Assembly: GCA_030428915.1 (NCBI GenBank)
Contig: JAUIDM010000007.1
Span: forward strand, 1 to 33,001
Direction of reading: 5' to 3'
Length of the DNA stretch: 33,001 nucleotides
From: Alphaproteobacteria bacterium
Lineage (GTDB): Bacteria; Pseudomonadota; Alphaproteobacteria; Rhodobacterales; Rhodobacteraceae
Shown here: positions 25,994 through 33,001 of the stretch, piece after piece
How positions within the stretch are numbered: the stretch's first letter is position 1
Layout of the letters: each line of letters starts with the position of its first letter
Translations under genes and position numbers: made by a program
The notes under the pieces: generated by a model
Told to the model about the DNA's origin: nothing
The model's input: only the letters and a program-made list of their open reading frames with translations
Database searches by the model: none

Positions 25994-26807
25994 GTTCCTT
26001 TCCTACAAACTCTTCGGGCACCATGATCCTGTAGCGCGGATGTATCTTGCCGCCTTTGACCAATGCGCGATCCCCGCTGCCTAGGTCGAACTCTTCCGGA
26101 TCGAGACGCTTGCGCCAGGCATGGTCGTGGCGGTCGGCAAACACGAAGAACAGGCGTTTGACCTTGATCTTCTTGCAACTTCTGAGCAGTGCCGAGAGGG
26201 TTCTCGGTCGCAACGTCGTCAGGCTTTCGAACACCATGTCGAGGTTGTGAAAGCTCTCCTGATCCGGCAACTCGTCCAGCGCCTCTAAGATCGCGCGTTC
26301 CGGCGAGGACATCACCAGTTTCCAGTCCCATGGCAGGGACGATGCTGTCTCGTTGAGATTATTTCGTGCGTCATTGACACCCAACTCTGGATCGGAGAAC
26401 AGCGATACGCTGCGTGTGCGGAGTTCGGCGTTGAGCGGCAGTTTTTCGAGCCAGTTGGGGATTTTTGAGGCGTAGAGCCAGACTGTGCTTTTGTCGCCGA
26501 GTGAGAGATAGTGCGCATAGCCTTGCAGGTCCAATGCCGTCGCCCCCCCGACATGGGCAGGGTAGTGCATGATGTGCTGGAGCGAGAGCAGGCAGGTCTT
26601 CCAATCGAGCGTATTCGTGGTGGCGCTGCCTGGAGAGGGACGGCGGAAGACGCCGCGTCCAAGGCGTTCTAGCCAGCCGCGTTGGACATAGGCGTAGGAC
26701 GAACGCCGGCCTATCCCGTGGTGCTCCAGCCAGGCGGAGTCCACGAGGAACCCCGTGGGGACAGCCTCAAGAAGGCTCTTTAATTTTTTGTGTTCTTGTC
26801 CACTCAT
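25977..26807 (-). CDS. abiEi: AbiEi-like antitoxin/regulator
   Basis: VDSAWLEHHGIGRRSSYAYVQRGWLERLGRGVFRRP (AbiEi wHTH) plus WKLVMSSPERAILEALDELPDQESFHNLDMVFESLTTLRPRTLSALLRSC. Confidence 0.93.
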   Translation of the reverse strand: MSGQEHKKLKSLLEAVPTGFLVDSAWLEHHGIGRRSSYAYVQRGWLERLGRGVFRRPSPGSATTNTLDWKTCLLSLQHIMHYPAHVGGATALDLQGYAHYLSLGDKSTVWLYASKIPNWLEKLPLNAELRTRSVSLFSDPELGVNDARNNLNETASSLPWDWKLVMSSPERAILEALDELPDQESFHNLDMVFESLTTLRPRTLSALLRSCKKIKVKRLFFVFADRHDHAWRKRLDPEEFDLGSGDRALVKGGKIHPRYRIMVPEEFVGKERGHGA

Positions 26808-26999
26808 AGACGACACAATGATATATTTTTAAAGAGAGCGCCACATGTTTCAGTGGAAACCCACAAAATAGTCGGTCAAGGATGGACAAATTTTTTCATT
26901 TTCAAAGAGACTGGTGGTTGTCGGCTCTGAAACTCACCAGAAAAGCAGGGGTGGATGCCCTCGAACAGCTGAGAATACACCCGGCCATGTGGGCTTCGC

Positions 27000-27106
27000 A
27001 GATGAGCGACTATCAGTCGTTCCTGCGACGAGAAAACCGGTGTTTGTATATCGGCGAATGTGGCCGATTTTAAGTTCCTCCGGGCGTGCTAAGCGGTCCG
27101 TGGTAA
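27000..27106. repeat. Imperfect direct repeat, copy 2: possible PIN-toxin 3' remnant plus intact capV 3' end
   Basis: GATGAGCGACTATCAGTCGTTCCTG...CCGGGCGTGCTAAGCGGTCCGTGGTAA. Confidence 0.8.
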
Positions 27107-28137
27107 AATGCAGCCGAAGCTCGAGGAGCATCAAAGAATGTCTCAAGCCGTTCGGCGTTTTCTTCGACAAGACGTTTCGCCTGCTGCGGAAGTTCGGCAC
27201 TCGCTCGCGTGAAGTCATCAAGTGCAATGGGTTCGAGCGTCGGAGCGGATGTCAGACGAAGCATGCGGTCTCGCCCGATCAAAAGTCCGGCCTGTCCAAG
27301 GGCGTTCTGGCTTTGCAGGTGCATTGCGCTCTCGATGATTGTTCTCCAGTGGAACATGCCGCCGCGCTTGATCTGACCGTCAGTCATACGAAGGTCTTGA
27401 TCGCCACAGCCTAGGCTCAGAATATCGATTTTGTGTCTGTCTACGTTGAAACAGCTCATGGCATCGACCAGCGCCACCATGACGGGGTTGTTCGCCCAAA
27501 CACCGCCATCGGCAAAGTGCCGGGTGCCGTTTCGGTAGGTCGAGAAGAATGTCGGCGCGGCTGACGTCGCCAATGCCACCGTAACCAGTTCTTCCTGCCA
27601 GTCGAGGCGGAAGTCAGGGTGGTGCGGGGTCTTGAGGACGTTGACCTCGTTGAACCCATCGAAGGCGGGAATGTTCAAACGCACATTGACCGAGCCCAGT
27701 GTCCTGTTGCCAAAGCGATCTCGAAGCGCTCGTTCCAAGGGTTCGCGGTTGTATCGATATACGGCAAGATCGCGGGCAAACTGGTAAGCGGATCGCATCG
27801 CGCGACCAAATCGAGTTGGCGGCGTCCAAGGCCGGGGAAATATTTCCGACCCGTGGCGCATATAGATCTCGAGAACCTCCTCGGCGCGCATCCCTGCTGC
27901 CATGCCGAGCGCGATTATTCCTCCGGTCGAAGTGCCGGCGATCATGTCGAAGTAGCTGGCTGCCGAACCGCCCTTCAAGAAACGACGCTCGCATTCCGCC
28001 AGCACTGCCGCAGGCAGAATGCCTTTTATGCCGCCGCCATCAATGGACAGTATGCGAAGATCATCTGCGGGCCATTCGAGTTGATCTCGACGGTGAAAGA
28101 TGGTGCCCTGCGAGCGGCGGGATTGAGGTTGTGCCAT
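27070..28137 (-). CDS. capV: CBASS effector: patatin-like phospholipase (CapV-like)
   Basis: ILSIDGGGIKGILPAAVLAECERRFLKGGSAASYFDMIAGTSTGGIIALGMAAG (DGGGxxG and GTSTG) and HFADGGVWANNP (DGG). SD GGAGAG before the ATG at 28137. Confidence 0.93.
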   Translation of the reverse strand: MAQPQSRRSQGTIFHRRDQLEWPADDLRILSIDGGGIKGILPAAVLAECERRFLKGGSAASYFDMIAGTSTGGIIALGMAAGMRAEEVLEIYMRHGSEIFPRPWTPPTRFGRAMRSAYQFARDLAVYRYNREPLERALRDRFGNRTLGSVNVRLNIPAFDGFNEVNVLKTPHHPDFRLDWQEELVTVALATSAAPTFFSTYRNGTRHFADGGVWANNPVMVALVDAMSCFNVDRHKIDILSLGCGDQDLRMTDGQIKRGGMFHWRTIIESAMHLQSQNALGQAGLLIGRDRMLRLTSAPTLEPIALDDFTRASAELPQQAKRLVEENAERLETFFDAPRASAAFYHGPLSTPGGT

Positions 28138-28630
28138 GAAATCTCTCCATAAGTACCGCCAACCTGGATCGCTCGCCTGACTGACTTCTGATGTGTTTGC
28201 CGGTCCCAAACCATTTTCCCGAAGCGAGCCAGCTTTCGTAGCAGCTCAGCCAGTTGGACGCCCAGGGAATGGTCGTATTGCTGATCAGGTCATCTGGCGA
28301 CCACTGATCCGCTTCGTTGTCGAAGAGGCAGAGGAATGGCCCCGTACGGTCTGTTCGCGGATGTGAAACGTAAACATGCGGCAGGGACCCTTCTTCGTTG
28401 CCGAAACGCCTTTGCAATGTCGGTTCAAGAACCTCAACCAGTGGCTGCAGGTACAGGTTTGATCTGCCTTCAAGCAGTAAGGGTTCCGTATATTCTACCC
28501 GCAGCCGGTACATCGTTCTGTGTGGCTGCAGATGCCCTTCCCAAACGCAAGTTCGCTGGCTCAGCCGGTCGCATGACCATTCAGGATAGACATCGGCCAT
28601 GTCCGCAATCTGATCACCAACAGTTATCAT
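28061..28630 (-). CDS. Stand-alone CBASS E2-like (ubiquitin-conjugating-like) protein
   Basis: CVWEGHLQPHRTMYRLRVEYTEPLLLEG...PHVYVSHPRTDRTGPFLCLFDNEADQWSPDDLISNTTIPWASNWLSCYESWLASGKWFGTGKH. LCLF candidate catalytic Cys; PWASNWLxxYExWLASGKWxGTGKH hallmark; lies between CD-NTase and effector. Confidence 0.85.
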   Translation of the reverse strand: MITVGDQIADMADVYPEWSCDRLSQRTCVWEGHLQPHRTMYRLRVEYTEPLLLEGRSNLYLQPLVEVLEPTLQRRFGNEEGSLPHVYVSHPRTDRTGPFLCLFDNEADQWSPDDLISNTTIPWASNWLSCYESWLASGKWFGTGKHIRSQSGERSRLAVLMERFHGTTSIPPLAGHHLSPSRSTRMARR

Positions 28631-29975
28631 CAGGTACAGTGCCCCCCATGTTCGTATTCGCGCGTGCAGGCTTCACGAGGCCTGGTGCGGATGCGATCCC
28701 AGCACCCAGAGCTGGAGCAGCCAGGGACGAAACAGGTGCCGCAGGTTTCAAATGCCCGCTCGGTGTCATGCCGAGCGCACCATGTTCGAGCTGGACAGTC
28801 TGTGCGCGATGATAGGCCTGCAGAGCGGTCTCGCCGGCCCTTTCGCCGAACAAATCGTCGAACGTCGATTGGATAACCGCAGGATCGAAGCCAACCCGCT
28901 TCAGGTTTTCGAGGCGTTCGATGAGGGTGAGCAAGTCCGCCGCCCAAAGCTGCTGGTCGCTCCTTTGAGCCGGCCAACGATCGGTAAAGAGGTCCGGGTA
29001 ATGTGCCGGATTGCGAACTTCCAGCAACCGCAGGTTCTGTTCGGCATTGCGGATCTGCCAGCGCATCCGCTTGGCAATCGCAATCACCTCATCGACCAGG
29101 CTATCGTTTGCAGGGCCGGCATCGATTGCAATCGCTGCGATAATGACGGCCGGGGGTTTGCGTTTGCCACGGTGATCGTCGTGCTTGCGATAGCGTTTGT
29201 CGCGGAACCTCTTGATCAGTTGCAGGGCAACCACGCGAGGCGATTTCTGGTCGAGCGGGACATGCACCGGCATCGGTTGGGTATCTGCCTTTTGCAACGC
29301 CAGACCAGACGTCTCATTTGAAAGCCGCGTGGCCAGTTCGGTGTAGGTTTCGCCGTCTACGAGGTAACGACGCGCATCGAAGCGCTTCTGAAACGCCTCG
29401 CTGATCTCGACGCGAGCATTGAAGTGATCGGCAAACCCCTTCGGATTGATCTCCTTATGGTACCGCTCGTCCGTCTCAGGCTTGTAGTGAAACAGGGTCG
29501 CCACGCGTTCTGGTGCCCCATCGATGCGAACGACCGGCATCAGATCGACCGTGACGCCGTCCGGGTAGGTAACCGTGACACAGCGACTGTTTTTCTCAAT
29601 CAGGTAGTCGTAGTACTTGCTGCCTTCTTCCCCCTTGATCGCTTTGTACAATTGTTCAAGCACCCATGCCGGGTCGGTGCCAGGAGCGATCGCGATCTCA
29701 AGCACGGCATCAACGTCGTGCTGGTCGGTCTTCAGGCGTGACCGTGTCGCGGCGTGGATTGCAAAGCTGCCAGAAGGGTAGATCTCAAGGACCAAATCTT
29801 CGAGAGGGCTTCCAGGGCGGTCGACATGCTGAGCGAGCCCGCGAAAATGGCGGTCAGCTTCGTCGTGCATAGTGCGTGTGATCTGGATGGCACGTGCAAC
29901 GTCCATCAGCGCAGCTTCTACAGGGTCGATCTCCAGGCTGCGGGCGAAATCTTCGAGGTTCGTCCTGATATTCAT
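28614..29975 (-). CDS. CBASS CD-NTase (cGAS/DncV-like nucleotidyltransferase)
   Basis: IYPSGSFAIHAATRSRLKTDQHDVDAVLEI (GSxxxxTx..DxD) and VTVDLMPVV (third Asp); tail ...ANTNMGGTVPDDNCW. Confidence 0.92.
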   Translation of the reverse strand: MNIRTNLEDFARSLEIDPVEAALMDVARAIQITRTMHDEADRHFRGLAQHVDRPGSPLEDLVLEIYPSGSFAIHAATRSRLKTDQHDVDAVLEIAIAPGTDPAWVLEQLYKAIKGEEGSKYYDYLIEKNSRCVTVTYPDGVTVDLMPVVRIDGAPERVATLFHYKPETDERYHKEINPKGFADHFNARVEISEAFQKRFDARRYLVDGETYTELATRLSNETSGLALQKADTQPMPVHVPLDQKSPRVVALQLIKRFRDKRYRKHDDHRGKRKPPAVIIAAIAIDAGPANDSLVDEVIAIAKRMRWQIRNAEQNLRLLEVRNPAHYPDLFTDRWPAQRSDQQLWAADLLTLIERLENLKRVGFDPAVIQSTFDDLFGERAGETALQAYHRAQTVQLEHGALGMTPSGHLKPAAPVSSLAAPALGAGIASAPGLVKPARANTNMGGTVPDDNCW

Positions 29976-29995
29976 CTTCTTCTGCCCCCTCAGGC

Positions 29996-30024
29996 TTGAC
30001 GGATTCGCTGATCCGTCTTACAGT
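29996..30024 (+). promoter_or_regulatory. Candidate promoter/operator for the divergent capH-capP pair
   Basis: TTGACG (29996-30001), 17 bp, TACAGT (30019-30024). A 7-bp inverted repeat GACGGAT-TCGCTG-ATCCGTC (29998-30017) overlaps it. Confidence 0.5.
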
Positions 30025-30120
30025 TTTTGACGTTTTCGTAGGGCGGAAAGCGAAAAAAGAAGCCGCGAGCAAGCGGCAGGAATCCTACGATATCGTCATA
30101 CTAACACATGCGGGAGCGTC

Positions 30121-30456
30121 ATGTCAAATTCTACGGATTCCAATGGTGGGTTCGGTGACAGGTTACGTCAGGCCAGAGAAGCGCGAGGGATCAACCAAAC
30201 GGAACTTGCGGCGAAGACTGGGTTACAACCATCAGCAATCGGCCATTTCGAGAAGGAGCGGCGCAAGCCTTCGTTTGCAAACATTAGGGCCCTCGCGAAG
30301 GCATTGAGCGTTACGTCAGACTACTTGCTAGGCAGGACCAACGACATGGCGGGAGCAACAACGGCATTTCGTGGTGAAGAGAACCTGTCAGACGACGACC
30401 GAGAGCACATCCAAATGATGATCGACCTCATGAACCAGAGAAAGTCGGGTCGTTGA
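30121..30456 (+). CDS. XRE-family repressor, CapH-like
   Basis: FGDRLRQAREARGINQTELAAKTGLQPSAIGHFEKERRKPSFANIRALAKALSVTSDYLLGRT; divergent from CBASS and paired with an ImmA/IrrE protease. Confidence 0.88.
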   Translation: MSNSTDSNGGFGDRLRQAREARGINQTELAAKTGLQPSAIGHFEKERRKPSFANIRALAKALSVTSDYLLGRTNDMAGATTAFRGEENLSDDDREHIQMMIDLMNQRKSGR

Positions 30457-31340
30457 GCAAATTCCGAATTCATATGGCGCGGCGCCAAGGTGAACTCAAA
30501 GCAAGAGAAAAAGGCTACGATGCCTTCCCCGTTGATCCGTTTGCGATCGCGGAGAGCGAAGACATCTTGGTCGAGCCAAAGGATCCGGGCCGGGTTGGCG
30601 TGAGCGGCGGGATCATCTTCCATGATGACAGCGTTGGCATCTTCTATGCGACCGATATCAAGAGCGAAGGGTTTCGCAGGTTTACCGTGGCTCACGAACT
30701 TGGCCACTATTTTCTTGAGGGGCATCCCGAGGAAATTCTGAAGACCGCTCCGATCCACATGTCCAGGGCCGGGTTTTCACAAGGGATGAGTTCGATAGAG
30801 CTTGAGGCGGATCATTTTGCGTCTGGTCTGCTCATGCCGTCGAAACTCGTGGGCGAGGTCATCGGGGAAAGCCGTGTCGGTCTGGATGGGATCATTGCGC
30901 TAAGTCAGCTGGCAGAGTGCTCGCTCACGGCTTCTGCCATCAGAGCCGCCGAATGTTGCGACTATCCGATGGCGGTTGTCGTCAGTTCCGGCGACAAAGT
31001 CGCATATGCGTTCTTGTCTGAAAGCTTCAAAAAGCTCGACAAGCTCACGTTCCTCAAGAAGGGTACTCCGCTGCCCCGAACCCATACCCTGCGGTTCAAC
31101 TCTGATACGCAAAACATCCGGTCCGCGCGCTCGATATGTGGACAGACCAGTCTTGCTAAATGGTTCTCTTGCGGGCGACGACTTGCGTTGGATGAAGAAG
31201 TCATAGGTCTCGGCGCTTACGGCTTCACTCTTACCATCCTTTCCAGCGAGGAACTTGCCGACGACCCTGATGACGAAGCCTACGAAGAAGAATCCTCATT
31301 GATTGAGAGCTGGACCCCCAAATTCGCGCGAGGTCGCTAG
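30453..31340 (+). CDS. ImmA/IrrE-family metallopeptidase, CapP-like
   Basis: FTVAHELGHYFLEGH (HExxH) and SSIELEADHFASGLLMP; TTG start overlaps the regulator stop codon. Confidence 0.9.
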   Translation: MSKFRIHMARRQGELKAREKGYDAFPVDPFAIAESEDILVEPKDPGRVGVSGGIIFHDDSVGIFYATDIKSEGFRRFTVAHELGHYFLEGHPEEILKTAPIHMSRAGFSQGMSSIELEADHFASGLLMPSKLVGEVIGESRVGLDGIIALSQLAECSLTASAIRAAECCDYPMAVVVSSGDKVAYAFLSESFKKLDKLTFLKKGTPLPRTHTLRFNSDTQNIRSARSICGQTSLAKWFSCGRRLALDEEVIGLGAYGFTLTILSSEELADDPDDEAYEEESSLIESWTPKFARGR

Positions 31341-31437
31341 CGTAGCCTTTCTCACCAACTTCCAGGTTCTCGTTGTGTATTTGACGCTGGAAGAAGGTAG
31401 TCCCGCGCGTAGAGCTTCGCCAAACCAGAGCCAGATT

Positions 31438-32019
31438 TCACTTTCGATCGTGGCGCTCTTTTGCCCATACGAAAGTCGTACCGACGGCAGCATTGGCTTG
31501 CTGCACGCTGAACACTTCCGGTTCGAACGCGCCCGCCCATTGCTTTGTATCGCGATGTTCCGGGTGGTGTTTGTCGGTCAGCGCGTCGAGAAACTCTTCG
31601 TAAGAGTAGGGTCCTCCACAGTCCTCTGGCGGGCAGGCTCGCTCTCCGTCAACACAGGCAGGAAAGTCCAGATCTGGTCTTCCGGTTGGTTTGCTAATCC
31701 TCTCAACGGTGACGAGATGCCGCCAGCCATCGCCGAAATCATAAGTGTATGTGAACTGACTGCCTTTCTTGACCAGCTTTCCAAGAGTAAACCTCTTCTC
31801 GTCCTTCCGTCCATCGGTAGGGTCCCAGCTGTCGTCACTTTCGTCGCGGGCCTCGAACCTGTCTTCGCCATTCTCGAACTCATGCAAATGATAGTCTTGC
31901 CAAGGCATAGCGCCCTGGAGAACGGAATGCAGGATGTCCAAGCTGATGTCATTCGGCACGAGGATACGGCGCCAGATGGCTGGTTTGATGCCAACCAGTT
32001 CGATTTTTAGCTCAATCAA
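31438..32019 (-). CDS. Plasmid pRiA4b ORF-3 family protein
   Basis: MIELKIELVGIKPAIWRRILVPNDISLDILHSVLQGAMPWQDYHLHEFE...FTYTYDFGDGWRHLVTVERI...CPPEDCGGPYSYEEFL. Confidence 0.92.
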   Translation of the reverse strand: MIELKIELVGIKPAIWRRILVPNDISLDILHSVLQGAMPWQDYHLHEFENGEDRFEARDESDDSWDPTDGRKDEKRFTLGKLVKKGSQFTYTYDFGDGWRHLVTVERISKPTGRPDLDFPACVDGERACPPEDCGGPYSYEEFLDALTDKHHPEHRDTKQWAGAFEPEVFSVQQANAAVGTTFVWAKERHDRK

Positions 32020-32802
32020 AGTGTGTCCCGCCTGTTTTAATGGCCCTGCCGTTGAAGTATTTTTTGATCCTTAAATTGAGGCATTCAAGGGGAACATTGG
32101 CCCCTCCTGCCCTTTGGTCAGGACCGCGCCCTACTCGGTCGGCTGCACGCAGCCGCCCTCCCCGAGCTGAAACGCCGCCTCTCCCTGCAACGTGCCGCTG
32201 GCCGTGCCGTCTCCTCCGGAGCCAGCCCGACCAGCCGTCGCATGGTCGTGGCAACGCTTCATCTCGGCCGTTCGGTAACGGTCGCTGGGGCAGGCGTGTG
32301 ACATCAGTGATCACGTACCTCGCGTCTCGGCCGGGGTTGGTCCTCGCTTTGCCGGACACGCAGCTCCGCGCCGCGATCATGGGTCGCAAGCGATGTCCGA
32401 CGACCGCCGGATTGCATTGGCCGCAGCTGGCAGAAGGCCGGTGATGGTCGCGCTGTGCAAATCCAAGCTTTCGGGCTGCCGTAGAGGGTCCGTTCGAAAT
32501 CCTGGTGATCCGAGCACGGTATCGATGCTTCGACGGTCTCCCTGGTGCTCTTCCAGACAACACACATCGGATTGCCACGAGAACCAGCCGTCGGGGCACA
32601 TGAGACAGGGTCAGGGAAAGCGCTGCCTCGTCCGGGTTCGGATCGGGGCAAGAGGTCAGAAGAAACATCGCACCCCGCCGCATCTTTGTCGGCAGTTCCT
32701 CCACCTTCCTTCGCGGCCACCGCGCTTCTCCCGATGTCTGAGTTGCATGTCATGCTGGTCGCAGCTGTCGTCCCGCCCACAAAGGTTGTCGCCGATCTTT
32801 TT

Positions 32803-32873
32803 CCCCTGACCCTGCGGGCCATTCCTCGCGAAGCAAAAAGACCTGCGCCTGCCCCTCTCCGCTTCGCTTCGCC
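32803..32873 (+). promoter_or_regulatory. 71-nt conserved intergenic element, copy 3
   Basis: Identical by eye to 16330-16400. Confidence 0.55.
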
Positions 32874-32941
32874 ATCGGTGTGGCCGGGCCTTGGCCAGCT
32901 GCAAGGTGACCATCATTGCAACGCAAACAAGGAGAAGAGCA

Positions 32942-33001
32942 ATGACCACGAACTGCATCAAATTCACCAGCGCCGACATCGAAACCGCCAAGGGCGTCGG
33001 C
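32942..33001 (+). CDS. DUF736 family protein, second copy, truncated by the window edge
   Basis: Encodes MTTNCIKFTSADIETAKGVG, identical to the first 20 codons at 16469. Confidence 0.8.
   Translation, partial: MTTNCIKFTSADIETAKGVG

Larger units (their letters stand above)
32701..33001 (+). repeat. Long direct repeat, copy 2 (DUF736 leader and start of gene)
   Basis: Matches 16228-16528; runs to the window edge. Confidence 0.95.

Noticed and set aside
26882-27073. 63-aa ORF between AbiEi and capV
   Set aside because: Not treated as a gene: its ..SDYQSFL part looks like a PIN-toxin 3' remnant in the duplicated junction.
27619-28152. Plus-strand ORFs opposite capV (27619-28152, 27699-28139)
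   Set aside because: Antisense to the patatin gene with clear catalytic motifs; no support of their own.
27070-31340. Alternative reading of the E2-containing locus as a Bil (bacterial ISG15-like) system
   Set aside because: There is no ubiquitin-like, E1 or DUB gene. A CD-NTase and a patatin effector flank the E2, which fits CBASS.
32040-32700. Several overlapping ORFs on both strands left of the second DUF736 repeat
   Set aside because: No recognisable family and composition typical of decayed or noncoding GC-rich DNA; may be pseudogene material but I cannot support a product.
1-33001. CRISPR arrays, tRNA or rRNA genes
   Set aside because: No repeat-spacer pattern and no recognisable tRNA or rRNA sequence noticed on either strand.

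Overview
This window looks like part of an alphaproteobacterial plasmid, probably Rhodobacterales (inferred from gene content). The left half (about 3-16.8 kb) is a plasmid backbone: an orphan ParB-like protein, DUF3768, several small conserved plasmid proteins, a ParDE-like toxin-antitoxin (TA) pair, a 1466-aa DNA methylase/strawberry-notch helicase (DarB-like architecture), a Toprim primase-like protein, DUF2493, a HigBA/NadTS-like TA pair and DUF736. It is preceded by an IS3-family element inserted into a decayed IS110-family element. The right half (about 16.8-32.7 kb) contains a complete repABC replicon with three copies of a parS-like palindrome (two inside repB) and a predicted ctRNA. 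Next come a tyrosine recombinase with a 12-7-12 palindrome upstream, DUF1403 and ScpB. A defence island follows: a Xis-like antitoxin/PIN toxin pair, AbiEi/AbiEii, and a CBASS operon of CD-NTase, stand-alone E2-like protein and patatin-like phospholipase (type II-short-like). The CBASS operon is divergent from a CapH/CapP-like XRE regulator and ImmA/IrrE protease pair. The whole replicon plus island is bounded by about 300-bp direct repeats that include the DUF736 start, which suggests a cointegrate or module-swap structure. The main new observations are: (1) the E2-only CBASS with a GG-containing CD-NTase tail and a 77-nt E2/CapV overlap; (2) remnants of capV, scpB and possibly the PIN toxin gene at module junctions, which record how the island was assembled; (3) parS sites embedded in-frame at both ends of repB; (4) 9-bp iterons before the PIN TA operon; (5) a 71-nt element recurring upstream of DUF2493 and both DUF736 copies. 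Everything was read by eye; no database searches were run.
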